From: an uncultured Eubacteriales bacterium
GTDB taxonomy: Bacteria > Bacillota > Clostridia > Oscillospirales > Acutalibacteraceae
DNA: 14,523 nucleotides
Assembly (NCBI GenBank): GCA_934643185.1
Contig: CAKUBN010000054.1
Location: 1-14,523, forward strand
Reading direction: 5' to 3'
The position numbers and the translations under genes were made by a program. The notes beneath the pieces were generated by a model, which did no database searches, was not told where the DNA came from, and saw only the letters and a program-made list of their open reading frames with translations. Within the stretch, counting starts at the first letter, position 1. Each line of letters starts with the position of its first letter. Below are positions 6,434 to 12,347 of the stretch, in pieces.

Positions 6434-7018
6434 TTGTTACACATTAAAAAGCTGAATTTAGACGAAATTCGTGAAATTTACAACGCATATATGCACGAGG
6501 CATTCCCGCCGAGCGAGCTGCGCCCCTTTGCAAGCATGGAAATGCTCTACAATAAAAACTGCTACCCGTGCTACGGCTTTTACGACGAGACCGATTCACT
6601 CTGCGCCTACGCCTATTTTTCGTGCACGGAAAACGGCAAATACGCCCTGCTCGATTACTTTGCTGTCAGAAAAGACCTGCGCGGCACGGGCATCGGCAGC
6701 AAGACTTTTCCCCTGCTGCGCACAGAAATGAAAGACCGTGATGGTCTTTTGCTCGTAGTGGAAAGCGTTGAGAGCGCCGAAGCCGAAGAAGAAGTCAACA
6801 TCCGTCGCCGCCGCATCGCGTTTTATAAGCGCTGCGGGTGCGAAATGACAAAAGCCAAAAGCCTTTTGTACGGCGTGGATTTCAACATACTCGTGCTGCC
6901 CATCGCGCAGCCCGTGCCGGAAGCGAAAGTCGTGCTGCATGAGCTCGAAAGCATTTATCACGTTATGTTCGACGACGAACTGTATAGGCGCGTCTGTCAC
7001 CCGTTTATCGCGGAATAG
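6434..7018 (+). CDS. GNAT-family N-acetyltransferase
   Basis: This 194-residue protein has a GNAT fold. A central strand pair (AYAYFSCTENGKYALLDYFAV, about 58-78) leads to the acetyl-CoA pyrophosphate loop RGTGIGS (83-89). A late IAFYKRCGCEM (about 127-138) matches the usual FYxKxGF motif. The C-terminal 45 residues (AQPVPEAKVV onward) extend beyond the minimal domain. The substrate is unknown. The start is TTG at 6434, supported by AGGAG (6421-6425) eight bases upstream. It diverges from the radical SAM gene across a 47-base gap. I saw no convincing promoter for it. Confidence 0.87.
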   Translation: MLHIKKLNLDEIREIYNAYMHEAFPPSELRPFASMEMLYNKNCYPCYGFYDETDSLCAYAYFSCTENGKYALLDYFAVRKDLRGTGIGSKTFPLLRTEMKDRDGLLLVVESVESAEAEEEVNIRRRRIAFYKRCGCEMTKAKSLLYGVDFNILVLPIAQPVPEAKVVLHELESIYHVMFDDELYRRVCHPFIAE

Positions 7019-7031
7019 GCGGATTTTTGAA

Positions 7032-7060
7032 TTGACTTTTTCGCACAAAAGCCATATAAT
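7032..7060 (+). promoter_or_regulatory. Strong sigma-A promoter of the marR-family gene
   Basis: TTGACT (7032-7037), a 17-base spacer and a perfect TATAAT (7055-7060) give a near-consensus promoter. The expected start is near 7067, leaving a leader of about 23 bases. Confidence 0.88.
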
Positions 7061-7079
7061 AAAGCCATAAACCATATGG
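7048..7079 (+). promoter_or_regulatory. Candidate operator: repeats over the -10 and ribosome binding site
   Basis: The nonamer AAAGCCATA occurs twice, at 7048-7056 and 7061-7069, bracketing the -10 box. A perfect palindrome CCATATGG follows at 7072-7079 and runs into the ribosome binding site GGAGGTG (7078-7084). MarR proteins commonly repress their own genes by binding short palindromes in this position. The assignment is by position only. Confidence 0.4.
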
Positions 7080-7089
7080 AGGTGTAAGC

Positions 7090-7557
7090 ATGCCGGAAGA
7101 ACAGAAAACAGCAGAAACCGAACAGGAGCGCCTTGCGGATTTTCCGCGTGATCTAAGCCGCAGCTTCACCTATCTGCACCGCCAGCGTAAAAAATATATG
7201 GATGATCGTCTGCGCGGCTACGGCTTTGTGGGTGGTATGCCGATGATCCTGCTTTACATCAACCGCCACCCCGGCACTACACAGGACGCCATCGTCTCGC
7301 ACATGTATATCGACAAATGCACCGTAGCACGCCGCACAAAACGCCTTGAAGAGCTCGGCTACATTTCGCGCGAAACCGGTAAGGAAGACCGCCGCGAAAA
7401 CAACCTCTACGTCACGGAAAGCGGCGAAAAGCTCGTTCCCGTCATCCGCGAGATTTTGCAGGATTGGGCCAAAAGCGTCACGCGCGACCTTTCCGATGAA
7501 GAGCGCATTTTACTCATCACACTGTTAGACCGCCTCATCCATACGGACGTGGAGTAA
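7090..7557 (+). CDS. MarR-family transcriptional regulator
   Basis: This 155-residue winged-helix regulator has a helical dimerisation N-terminus (about 14-46), then a helix-turn-helix starting PMILLYINRHPGTTQDAIV (51-69). The recognition helix lies around YIDKCTVARRTKRLEELG (73-90), and the wing carries KEDRRENNLYVTESG (98-112) with the typical D-x-R. A C-terminal helix (about 131-155) completes the dimer interface. Length and layout match MarR. Its ligand and targets are unknown. No transporter or detoxifying enzyme sits next to it as a partner, and the nearest genes face other ways or have their own signals. GGAGGTG lies five bases before the ATG. A strong promoter with candidate operator repeats suggests autorepression. 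Confidence 0.93.
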   Translation: MPEEQKTAETEQERLADFPRDLSRSFTYLHRQRKKYMDDRLRGYGFVGGMPMILLYINRHPGTTQDAIVSHMYIDKCTVARRTKRLEELGYISRETGKEDRRENNLYVTESGEKLVPVIREILQDWAKSVTRDLSDEERILLITLLDRLIHTDVE

Positions 7558-7577
7558 AATTTCACTTGATATGGACT

Positions 7578-7609
7578 ACCCCGCAGTTTTAAAGCTGCGG
7601 GGTGTTTTT
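7578..7609 (+). terminator. Intrinsic terminator of the marR-family gene
   Basis: The stem ACCCCGCAG (7578-7586) / CTGCGGGGT (7595-7603) with an 8-base loop is followed by GTTTTT. The minus strand has no U-tract after the stem, so it is oriented for the plus strand. It abuts the stop codon of the converging pseudouridine synthase gene at 7609. Confidence 0.9.
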
Positions 7610-8466
7610 CATTGAAAAAGCTCCGGGAAGCACGCCTTTTGTTCCGCCGAAAAATCCGTCTCGACCGTTTTATCGATGTCGAGCGCCGGACATAAAAGAT
7701 GCACTGCACGGCAGCAGAGCATCTGGTGCTCCGTTCTGTCCAAATGCCCGCCGTAAAGGTCGTCCCCCGCCACGGGATGCCCAAGGTGCGCCATGTGCAC
7801 GCGAATCTGGTGCGTGCGCCCGGTTTTCAAATGGAAGTCAACGAGGCTGTACCCGCCGCTCGTTCTCACCGTTTGAAATTCCGTCACGGCTTCGTCTCCG
7901 ATGCCCGCGCAGCGCTCCACCTTATGCCCCGGCTTTAACCCGATGGGCACGTTCACACGCCCGCTTTCGGGCGTTTCGCCCTCGCACACGGCGCGGTACG
8001 TTTTCGTCAGCTTTGCGTTTGCGGCAAATTTGTTTTTCGCCAGCACCAGTGCGCCGGTCGTATCCCGGTCTAAGCGGTACAACGGCCGAAACACAAAGTC
8101 CGGCGTATTTTGAAAATACCACGCCGCCGCATTTAAAACGCTGTCGCGGTCGTGCCCCGGCGAGGGGTGCACGGGCATATTGTACGGCTTATCGAGCACT
8201 AAAAAATCCTCGTCTTCATATAAAACCGCAAACGGCAAGTCAGCTTTTTCATACGCTTCGCCCGTCTCAAGCAGCGTCAAAGTCAGCGTATCGCCGGCTT
8301 TCAAAACGGCATTGCTGTGCACGGGTTCGCCGTTTTTAAGCATCTCTCCCTCGTATTTCAGCGCCGTTAAAATGCGTGCGGAAAACCCTAAGTACCGCCG
8401 CACGAACGTGCGCACGTCCATGTTTTCCTGTCCGCAGTCGATGACGAACTCCAGTGTGCGTTTCAT
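7609..8466 (-). CDS. RluA-family RNA pseudouridine synthase
   Basis: This 285-residue enzyme of the RluA/RluD family would isomerise uridine to pseudouridine in rRNA or tRNA. It has an S4-like N-terminal region (about 17-66). VLDKPYNMPVHPSPGH (90-105) follows, then the catalytic RLDRDTTG with Asp133. GRTHQIRVHMAHLGHPVAGD comes later and is diagnostic. The target base cannot be assigned. After VLAKNKFAANAKL the protein goes straight to TKTYRAV: about ten residues usually present there (before the KxY motif) are absent, in frame. It is the last gene of the nusB operon; its ATG overlaps the ispA stop by one base (TAATG), implying translational coupling. Confidence 0.92.
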   Translation of the reverse strand: MKRTLEFVIDCGQENMDVRTFVRRYLGFSARILTALKYEGEMLKNGEPVHSNAVLKAGDTLTLTLLETGEAYEKADLPFAVLYEDEDFLVLDKPYNMPVHPSPGHDRDSVLNAAAWYFQNTPDFVFRPLYRLDRDTTGALVLAKNKFAANAKLTKTYRAVCEGETPESGRVNVPIGLKPGHKVERCAGIGDEAVTEFQTVRTSGGYSLVDFHLKTGRTHQIRVHMAHLGHPVAGDDLYGGHLDRTEHQMLCCRAVHLLCPALDIDKTVETDFSAEQKACFPELFQ

Positions 8467-9341
8467 TACTTGCTGCGCGTCGCGAGCTTTTCCGCAAACT
8501 CGTGCAGGAATGTGCTGTCCGCGTCAAACGCGTCAAGCGCATGAAGCGCCTTTTCGGTATGCTCATCGACGAGTGCCTGCGCTTTTTCCACGCCCAAAAT
8601 GGAAACATACGTGCAGCGCGCGTTTTGTGCATCCACGCCGATGTTCTTGCCAAGCTCCCTGGCGTCACCGGTCACGTCCAGAATATCGTCGCGGATCTGG
8701 AACGCCAAACCGATGTGCAGCGCGTATTCCTTTGCTGCATTGATCTGCGTTTCGTTCGCACCCGCCGCAATGCAACCCATCATGCATGCCGCCATGATGA
8801 GGTTCGCGGTCTTGCCGGTGTCTTTTTCGCACAGCTCATCGAGCGAAACGGTGCGGTTTTCGGTTGCAAGGTCAATGCACTGGCCGCCCACCATACCGTG
8901 CTCACCCGCGCAGCGCGCAAGCACCGCCGCCGCATACGCAGCGCGCTCCATGCCGACATTTCGGAATGCTTCACTGCTCAGCGCCGTTTCAAATGCTTTT
9001 GTCAAAAGGCCGTCGCCCGCAAGCAATGCGTAATTTTCACCGTAGACCTTGTGGTTAGAGGGCTTACCGCGGCGCATATCGTCGTTATCCATGCACGGCA
9101 GGTCATCGTGGATGAGCGAATACGCATGTACCATCTCCACGGCACACGCAAACGGCATCGCCATGTCTTCATCGCCGCCGCACAGCTCGCAGAACGCAAG
9201 CGTTAAAACGGCGCGCACACGCTTGCCGCCGTTTAAAAGCGAATAGCGCATGGCGTCGGTCACGGTCTCGGAAAGCGAGCCCTTGCGCTCCGGCAAAAAA
9301 TGGTCTAAGGCTTTTTCAATGCGTTTTACCCTGTCTTCCAT
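8466..9341 (-). CDS. ispA: Farnesyl/geranylgeranyl-type polyprenyl diphosphate synthase
   Basis: This 291-residue trans-prenyltransferase joins IPP to allylic diphosphates, feeding undecaprenyl and quinone precursors. The first Asp-rich motif is DDLPCMDNDDMRR (79-91). GGKRVR (38-43) binds IPP, and GGQCIDL (152-158) and KTANLI (177-182) match the family. The second Asp-rich motif is DDILD (218-222). Residues upstream of the first motif (HAYSLIH) resemble bacterial FPP synthases of the IspA type; chain length is inferred, not proven. The start lies two bases after the xseB stop, with GGAGG inside the end of xseB. The xseA-xseB-ispA order is a widespread bacterial arrangement. Confidence 0.94.
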   Translation of the reverse strand: MEDRVKRIEKALDHFLPERKGSLSETVTDAMRYSLLNGGKRVRAVLTLAFCELCGGDEDMAMPFACAVEMVHAYSLIHDDLPCMDNDDMRRGKPSNHKVYGENYALLAGDGLLTKAFETALSSEAFRNVGMERAAYAAAVLARCAGEHGMVGGQCIDLATENRTVSLDELCEKDTGKTANLIMAACMMGCIAAGANETQINAAKEYALHIGLAFQIRDDILDVTGDARELGKNIGVDAQNARCTYVSILGVEKAQALVDEHTEKALHALDAFDADSTFLHEFAEKLATRSK

Positions 9342-9343
9342 TT

Positions 9344-9547
9344 TTATTCCTCCGTTTTCGCAGCACTCAGCTCCGTAATTTTCTGTTCGGCCGTGTTTAA
9401 TTTCTCATAGCAAAGGCGGGAAAGCTCCGCGCCCTCGCTAAAAAGCTTCACAGATTCCTCCAGCGTCACATCTCCCTTTTCGAGCGTCTCGGTCACCTCG
9501 CGAAGGCGCAGCATCGCGTCTTCAAAGGTCATGGTTTTTTTAGGCAT
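9344..9547 (-). CDS. xseB: Exodeoxyribonuclease VII small subunit
   Basis: This 67-residue helical protein of typical XseB length begins with a short lead (MPKKTMT). The family pattern FEDAMLRLREVTETLEKG (8-25) follows, then TLEESVKLFSEGAELSRLC (28-46). Several copies bind XseA to form exonuclease VII, which degrades single-stranded DNA to short oligonucleotides. Its ATG overlaps the end of xseA by eight bases (ATGCCTAA), so translation of the two subunits is probably coupled. Confidence 0.95.
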   Translation of the reverse strand: MPKKTMTFEDAMLRLREVTETLEKGDVTLEESVKLFSEGAELSRLCYEKLNTAEQKITELSAAKTEE

Positions 9548-10757
9548 CGGTCATTTCCCTCTTTTCTGTTTTCTGCACCTGCACGGTGATCGCGCCGTCC
9601 TCTACGCGCGCTGTCAAAACGTCGCCCGTCTTTGCGTCTTCCGTGCGCTTTATCACTTTCCCGTTTTCGTCGGACACGATCGCGTATCCGCGTGAAAGCA
9701 CCTTCAGCGGGCTCATTGCGTCTAACCGTGCAGAAAGCGCAGCAAGCTCGTTTTTCTCATTCAAAATTCTGCGCTCGGCGCTGTGCGTCAGGCTCTGCAC
9801 CGTGTTTCGGAGCGCCTGCCTACGCGGTGAAAGCCACGCGGACGGGTTTTGCAGCACGTTTGCGCTTGCAAGCGCATCGAGCATCTGCCGCCGATCGTCA
9901 AGCCCCGCCTGCACGCTGCCGCACAAACGGCGCGTCAGCTGCGCAAGTGCCGCACGCATTTCTTCCCTGTCCGGCACGGCAAGCTCTGCCGCCGCGCTCG
10001 GCGTTGGCGCTCTCAAGTCCGCGACAAAATCGCAAATCGTAAAATCCGTCTCGTGTCCCACAGCGGAGATGACGGGTATCTTCGACGCGAACACTGCCCT
10101 TGCGAGCGTCTCGTCGTTGAATGCGGCCAAATCCTCTGCGGAGCCGCCGCCGCGCCCGATGATGATGACATCCGCCGCCTTTTGGGCGTTCATCAATTTC
10201 ACCGCCGCCGTAAGCTGCGCCGCTGCGTCCTCGCCCTGCACAAGCACCGGGCAAAACACGATCTCCGCCGCAGGCCAGCGCCGCGAGAGTATGTTGCGAA
10301 TATCCTGCACCGCCGCGCCTGTCGGCGATGTAATAACGCCGATGCGCGCCGGAAACGGCGGGATCGGCCGCTTGTGTTCTTCCGCGAACAGTCCCTCGGC
10401 AGCAAGCTTTTCTTTCAGCTGCTCAAACGCTAAGCTCAGCGCGCCCACGCCGTCCGGCTGCATTTCCTCCACATAGAATTGGTACTGCCCGCCGGGCTCA
10501 TACACGGCTATACGCCCGCGCACGATAACGCGCATGCCCTCTTTCGGGCAAAAACGCAGCCGCCGCGCGGCAGACGAAAACATAACCGCCTTCAAAACGG
10601 ACTTTTCGTCTTTCAGCGAAAAATACAGGTGTCCGGAGCGGTAGTGATCGGTAAAATTGGAAATTTCACCGCGCGCGTAAATGTCGCGCATGCGGCCGTC
10701 ACCATCAATAAGCGACTTTATAAAAAAATTGATCTGCGAAACCGATAAAACGCGCAT
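9540..10757 (-). CDS. xseA: Exodeoxyribonuclease VII large subunit
   Basis: This 405-residue large subunit of exonuclease VII has an N-terminal OB fold (about 1-100), starting with the typical VLSVSQIN and containing GEISNF (30-35). The catalytic domain holds RIGVITSPTGAAVQDI (138-153), IIGRGGGSAEDLAAFNDE (199-216) and SAVGHETDFTICD (231-243), then APTPSAAAELA. The C-terminal coiled-coil region binds XseB and ends with LSRGYAIV and a short beta segment. ATG at 10757 is preferred to in-frame upstream starts, because AGGAGG lies six bases before it and family proteins begin here. It starts one base after the stop of the Kae1-like gene, with its ribosome binding site inside that gene. Confidence 0.95.
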   Translation of the reverse strand: MRVLSVSQINFFIKSLIDGDGRMRDIYARGEISNFTDHYRSGHLYFSLKDEKSVLKAVMFSSAARRLRFCPKEGMRVIVRGRIAVYEPGGQYQFYVEEMQPDGVGALSLAFEQLKEKLAAEGLFAEEHKRPIPPFPARIGVITSPTGAAVQDIRNILSRRWPAAEIVFCPVLVQGEDAAAQLTAAVKLMNAQKAADVIIIGRGGGSAEDLAAFNDETLARAVFASKIPVISAVGHETDFTICDFVADLRAPTPSAAAELAVPDREEMRAALAQLTRRLCGSVQAGLDDRRQMLDALASANVLQNPSAWLSPRRQALRNTVQSLTHSAERRILNEKNELAALSARLDAMSPLKVLSRGYAIVSDENGKVIKRTEDAKTGDVLTARVEDGAITVQVQKTEKREMTDA

Positions 10758-10758
10758 A

Positions 10759-11694
10759 TCAGGCCTCCTGCGAAAGCGACGCCAAAACGGCGATGCCGGC
10801 AGCGTTATCCGCCGAAAAGCGCGGCTCCGCAAACAGTGCGCCGTACTTTTCGCTCATGTGCGCGCGCAGCATGGAGTTTGAGGACACGCCACCCGAAAAC
10901 ACCACGGGCAAATCGCCGAATGTCTCGATAAGCGCCTTACACATCGCGTCCGATGCCGCAATGACGTACGCCATGCACGTCGCGGCGATTTCCTCCTTCG
11001 GCGCGCCCTTTTTCATCAGCTCGCGGCACTTGTTTTCCACACCGGAAAGCGAGCAGTTCGCGCCTTTCATCGAAGCGCGCACGCGCAGTCTTTCCGTATA
11101 ATTGCACGCAATGGGGTCTAAATGCTTGCCAGCCGGAAACGGCAGACCGAGCATCACGCCGATGCGGTCAATGACCTGCCCGGCCTTTAAATCGAGTGAA
11201 GACGCAACAAGGCGCGTGCGAAACATTTTGTCACCCTCCACAGGTTCTACCAAAACCGCTTCCGTTGTGCCGCCGGACATGTGGAACGCCAAAAAGCGCT
11301 CGTGCAGCAAGTCCAGTCTATCAACAGAGTAAAGCGCCGCCGCAATGTGCCCCTGCTGGTGTGAAAAGCGCCGCAGCGGCACCCCTAACGCCTGCGCAAG
11401 CATCTGCGCCGCGCCGATGCCCACCAAAAAGCACGGCATATAGGAGTCCTTCGCATCACGCGGACGCTCCGAAACGCCAATGACCTTCGCCCCGCCGATC
11501 TTATCACCGAGCATGGACAGCACCTCCGGCAGCTGGCGCGTGTGGTGGAACACCGCGTCACTCTGGCGCAGTCCGATCTCGCCCTCTTTCACAGGCAAAA
11601 TCATACCGCGGCTGTCCATTTCGCCGTCGCCGAAAAACGCGGCGCTTGTTGTGTAGTTGCTGGTGTCTAAACCGAGCGCACTGATGTTAGGCAT
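10759..11694 (-). CDS. Kae1/TsaD-like paralog (peptidase M22-like, ASKHA fold)
   Basis: This 311-residue protein is related to TsaD/Kae1, the tRNA threonylcarbamoyl transferase subunit, but is clearly divergent. The N-terminal ATP-site segment reads GLDTSNYTTS (8-17), where TsaD has an ETSCDET-like sequence. The metal-site histidines are kept as His112 and His116 (SHQQGHI). The central loop is MSGGTTE (139-145), without the His usual in TsaD. The C-terminal SGGVSSN (267-273) and ADNAAG with Asp296 complete the site. Such paralogs sit between nusB and xseA in many Clostridia; their substrate is unknown to me. ATG at 11694 overlaps the nusB stop by eight bases and has GGAG just upstream. It should not be called the essential TsaD without other evidence. 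Confidence 0.85.
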   Translation of the reverse strand: MPNISALGLDTSNYTTSAAFFGDGEMDSRGMILPVKEGEIGLRQSDAVFHHTRQLPEVLSMLGDKIGGAKVIGVSERPRDAKDSYMPCFLVGIGAAQMLAQALGVPLRRFSHQQGHIAAALYSVDRLDLLHERFLAFHMSGGTTEAVLVEPVEGDKMFRTRLVASSLDLKAGQVIDRIGVMLGLPFPAGKHLDPIACNYTERLRVRASMKGANCSLSGVENKCRELMKKGAPKEEIAATCMAYVIAASDAMCKALIETFGDLPVVFSGGVSSNSMLRAHMSEKYGALFAEPRFSADNAAGIAVLASLSQEA

Positions 11695-12124
11695 TTTCGC
11701 TCTCCGTCTCGTTCTTCGATCCCTCAAGCTTCTTTGCAATTGTGGAAAGCACGCCGTTTACGTAAGAAGCGTCCTTTTCGTTGCCGTAAATTTTTGCAAG
11801 CTCCACCGCCTCGTTGATGGAAACGCTCACCGGCACATCGTCGGCCCGCATAAACTGCATCTCGCACACGGCAACGCGCAAAATCGTCAGCGTCATTTTA
11901 GAAAGACGGCGCAAACTCCAGCCGCGCAGATTTTCTTCGATCGTGTGGTCGATTTCGTCTAAATAAAGCTCCGTCAAAGCGGTCAGCTTTTCGCAGTACG
12001 GATCGATAACGACATCGCGCGCTTCCTTCGCCATTTCAATGATGTCTTCCATGCTGTCGCCCGTCACGGTCTTTTCAAAAAGCAGCGTAAAAGCCTGTTC
12101 TCTCGATTCTCTTCTTTTCGTCAT
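11687..12124 (-). CDS. nusB: Transcription antitermination factor NusB
   Basis: This 145-residue all-helical protein matches NusB over its full length. It has an Arg-rich start TKRRESREQAFTLLF (2-16), with the RNA-binding arginines. The C-terminal half carries the family signature ISINEAVELAKIYG-like sequence (here SVSINEAVELAKIYG), followed by YVNGVLSTIAKKL. NusB pairs with ribosomal protein S10 (NusE) and binds boxA RNA to support antitermination in rRNA operons. AAAGGAA precedes the ATG by about six bases. It is the first gene of a six-gene operon. A structured leader with a boxA-like core, and a terminator, sit 60 bases upstream, which may place the operon under NusB's own control. Confidence 0.95.
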   Translation of the reverse strand: MTKRRESREQAFTLLFEKTVTGDSMEDIIEMAKEARDVVIDPYCEKLTALTELYLDEIDHTIEENLRGWSLRRLSKMTLTILRVAVCEMQFMRADDVPVSVSINEAVELAKIYGNEKDASYVNGVLSTIAKKLEGSKNETESENA

Positions 12125-12184
12125 ACTCGGTTCCTTTCCCTTATCTCAATAAAATTCATTGCGTGATTCATGGCGGATATAAAC

Positions 12185-12212
12185 AAAAAAGCCCGCCGAA
12201 GGATCGGCAGGC
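12185..12212 (-). terminator. Intrinsic terminator between the leader and nusB
   Basis: On the minus strand GCCTGCCGA and TCGGCGGGC form a 9-base stem with one mismatch and a TCCT loop (12191-12212), followed by six T (12185-12190). It lies upstream of nusB, so it must be bypassed for the operon to be made, or it simply ends a separate RNA or spoIIIA read-through. Confidence 0.88.
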
Positions 12213-12260
12213 AATTTGAGCAGAAATCAGGCACTTTCGGTTTTCACCGGTGCCGTTTGA

Positions 12261-12278
12261 TGTGCAGTTTTCAAGCTC
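12261..12278 (-). promoter_or_regulatory. boxA-like element in the nusB leader
   Basis: The minus strand reads GAGCTTGAAAACTGCACA. Its TTGAAAACT core is shared with the boxA sequences of Firmicute rRNA leaders and spacers (recalled form TGTTCTTTGAAAACT). The 5' part (GAGC) differs from the usual TTCT. It lies between two predicted hairpins, so it would be single-stranded, as NusB/S10 binding needs. Confidence 0.45.
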
Positions 12279-12307
12279 CAGACATACACGCCGATATGTT
12301 CTGGAAT

Positions 12308-12336
12308 AGTATACCACGATAAACGGTAAAATGCAA
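12308..12336 (-). promoter_or_regulatory. Extended -10 promoter of the nusB leader
   Basis: On the minus strand TTGCAT (12331-12336), a 17-base spacer and TATACT (12308-12313) preceded by TGG form a sigma-A promoter with an extended -10. It lies just downstream of, and partly within reach of, the spoIIIAH 3' end. It is the only clear promoter for the nusB operon in this window. Confidence 0.82.
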
Positions 12337-12347
12337 GAAATCATCTT

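Larger units (their letters stand above)
12185..12302 (-). ncRNA. Structured leader RNA or small RNA upstream of nusB
   Basis: A strong promoter should start a transcript near 12302-12300, and an intrinsic terminator ends it near 12185, giving an RNA of about 117 bases. Reading 5' to 3' it has four parts. The first is an imperfect hairpin (3' arm 12278-12286). The second is a boxA-like single-stranded stretch (12261-12278). The third is a hairpin GGCAC-CGGT with a GAAA tetraloop, ACCG, an AAA bulge and GTGCC (12230-12254). The last is the terminator. No open frame with a ribosome binding site is seen in it. It may be the 5' leader of nusB, 60 bases further down, or a free small RNA; position favours the leader. 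I do not recognise it as a named RNA family. Confidence 0.6.

Noticed and set aside
7602..8339. 245-codon plus-strand open frame opposite the RluA gene
   Set aside because: It is Arg/Pro/Cys-rich with no motifs and starts inside the marR terminator; the minus strand carries the real enzyme.
9586..10476. 296-codon plus-strand open frame opposite xseA
   Set aside because: It is Ser/Ala-rich antisense sequence without a ribosome binding site; xseA motifs on the other strand are complete.
10758..10832. 25-residue N-terminal extension of xseA
   Set aside because: It would overlap the end of the Kae1-like gene, is Arg-rich, and the ATG at 10757 has AGGAGG at the right distance and the family's usual first residues.
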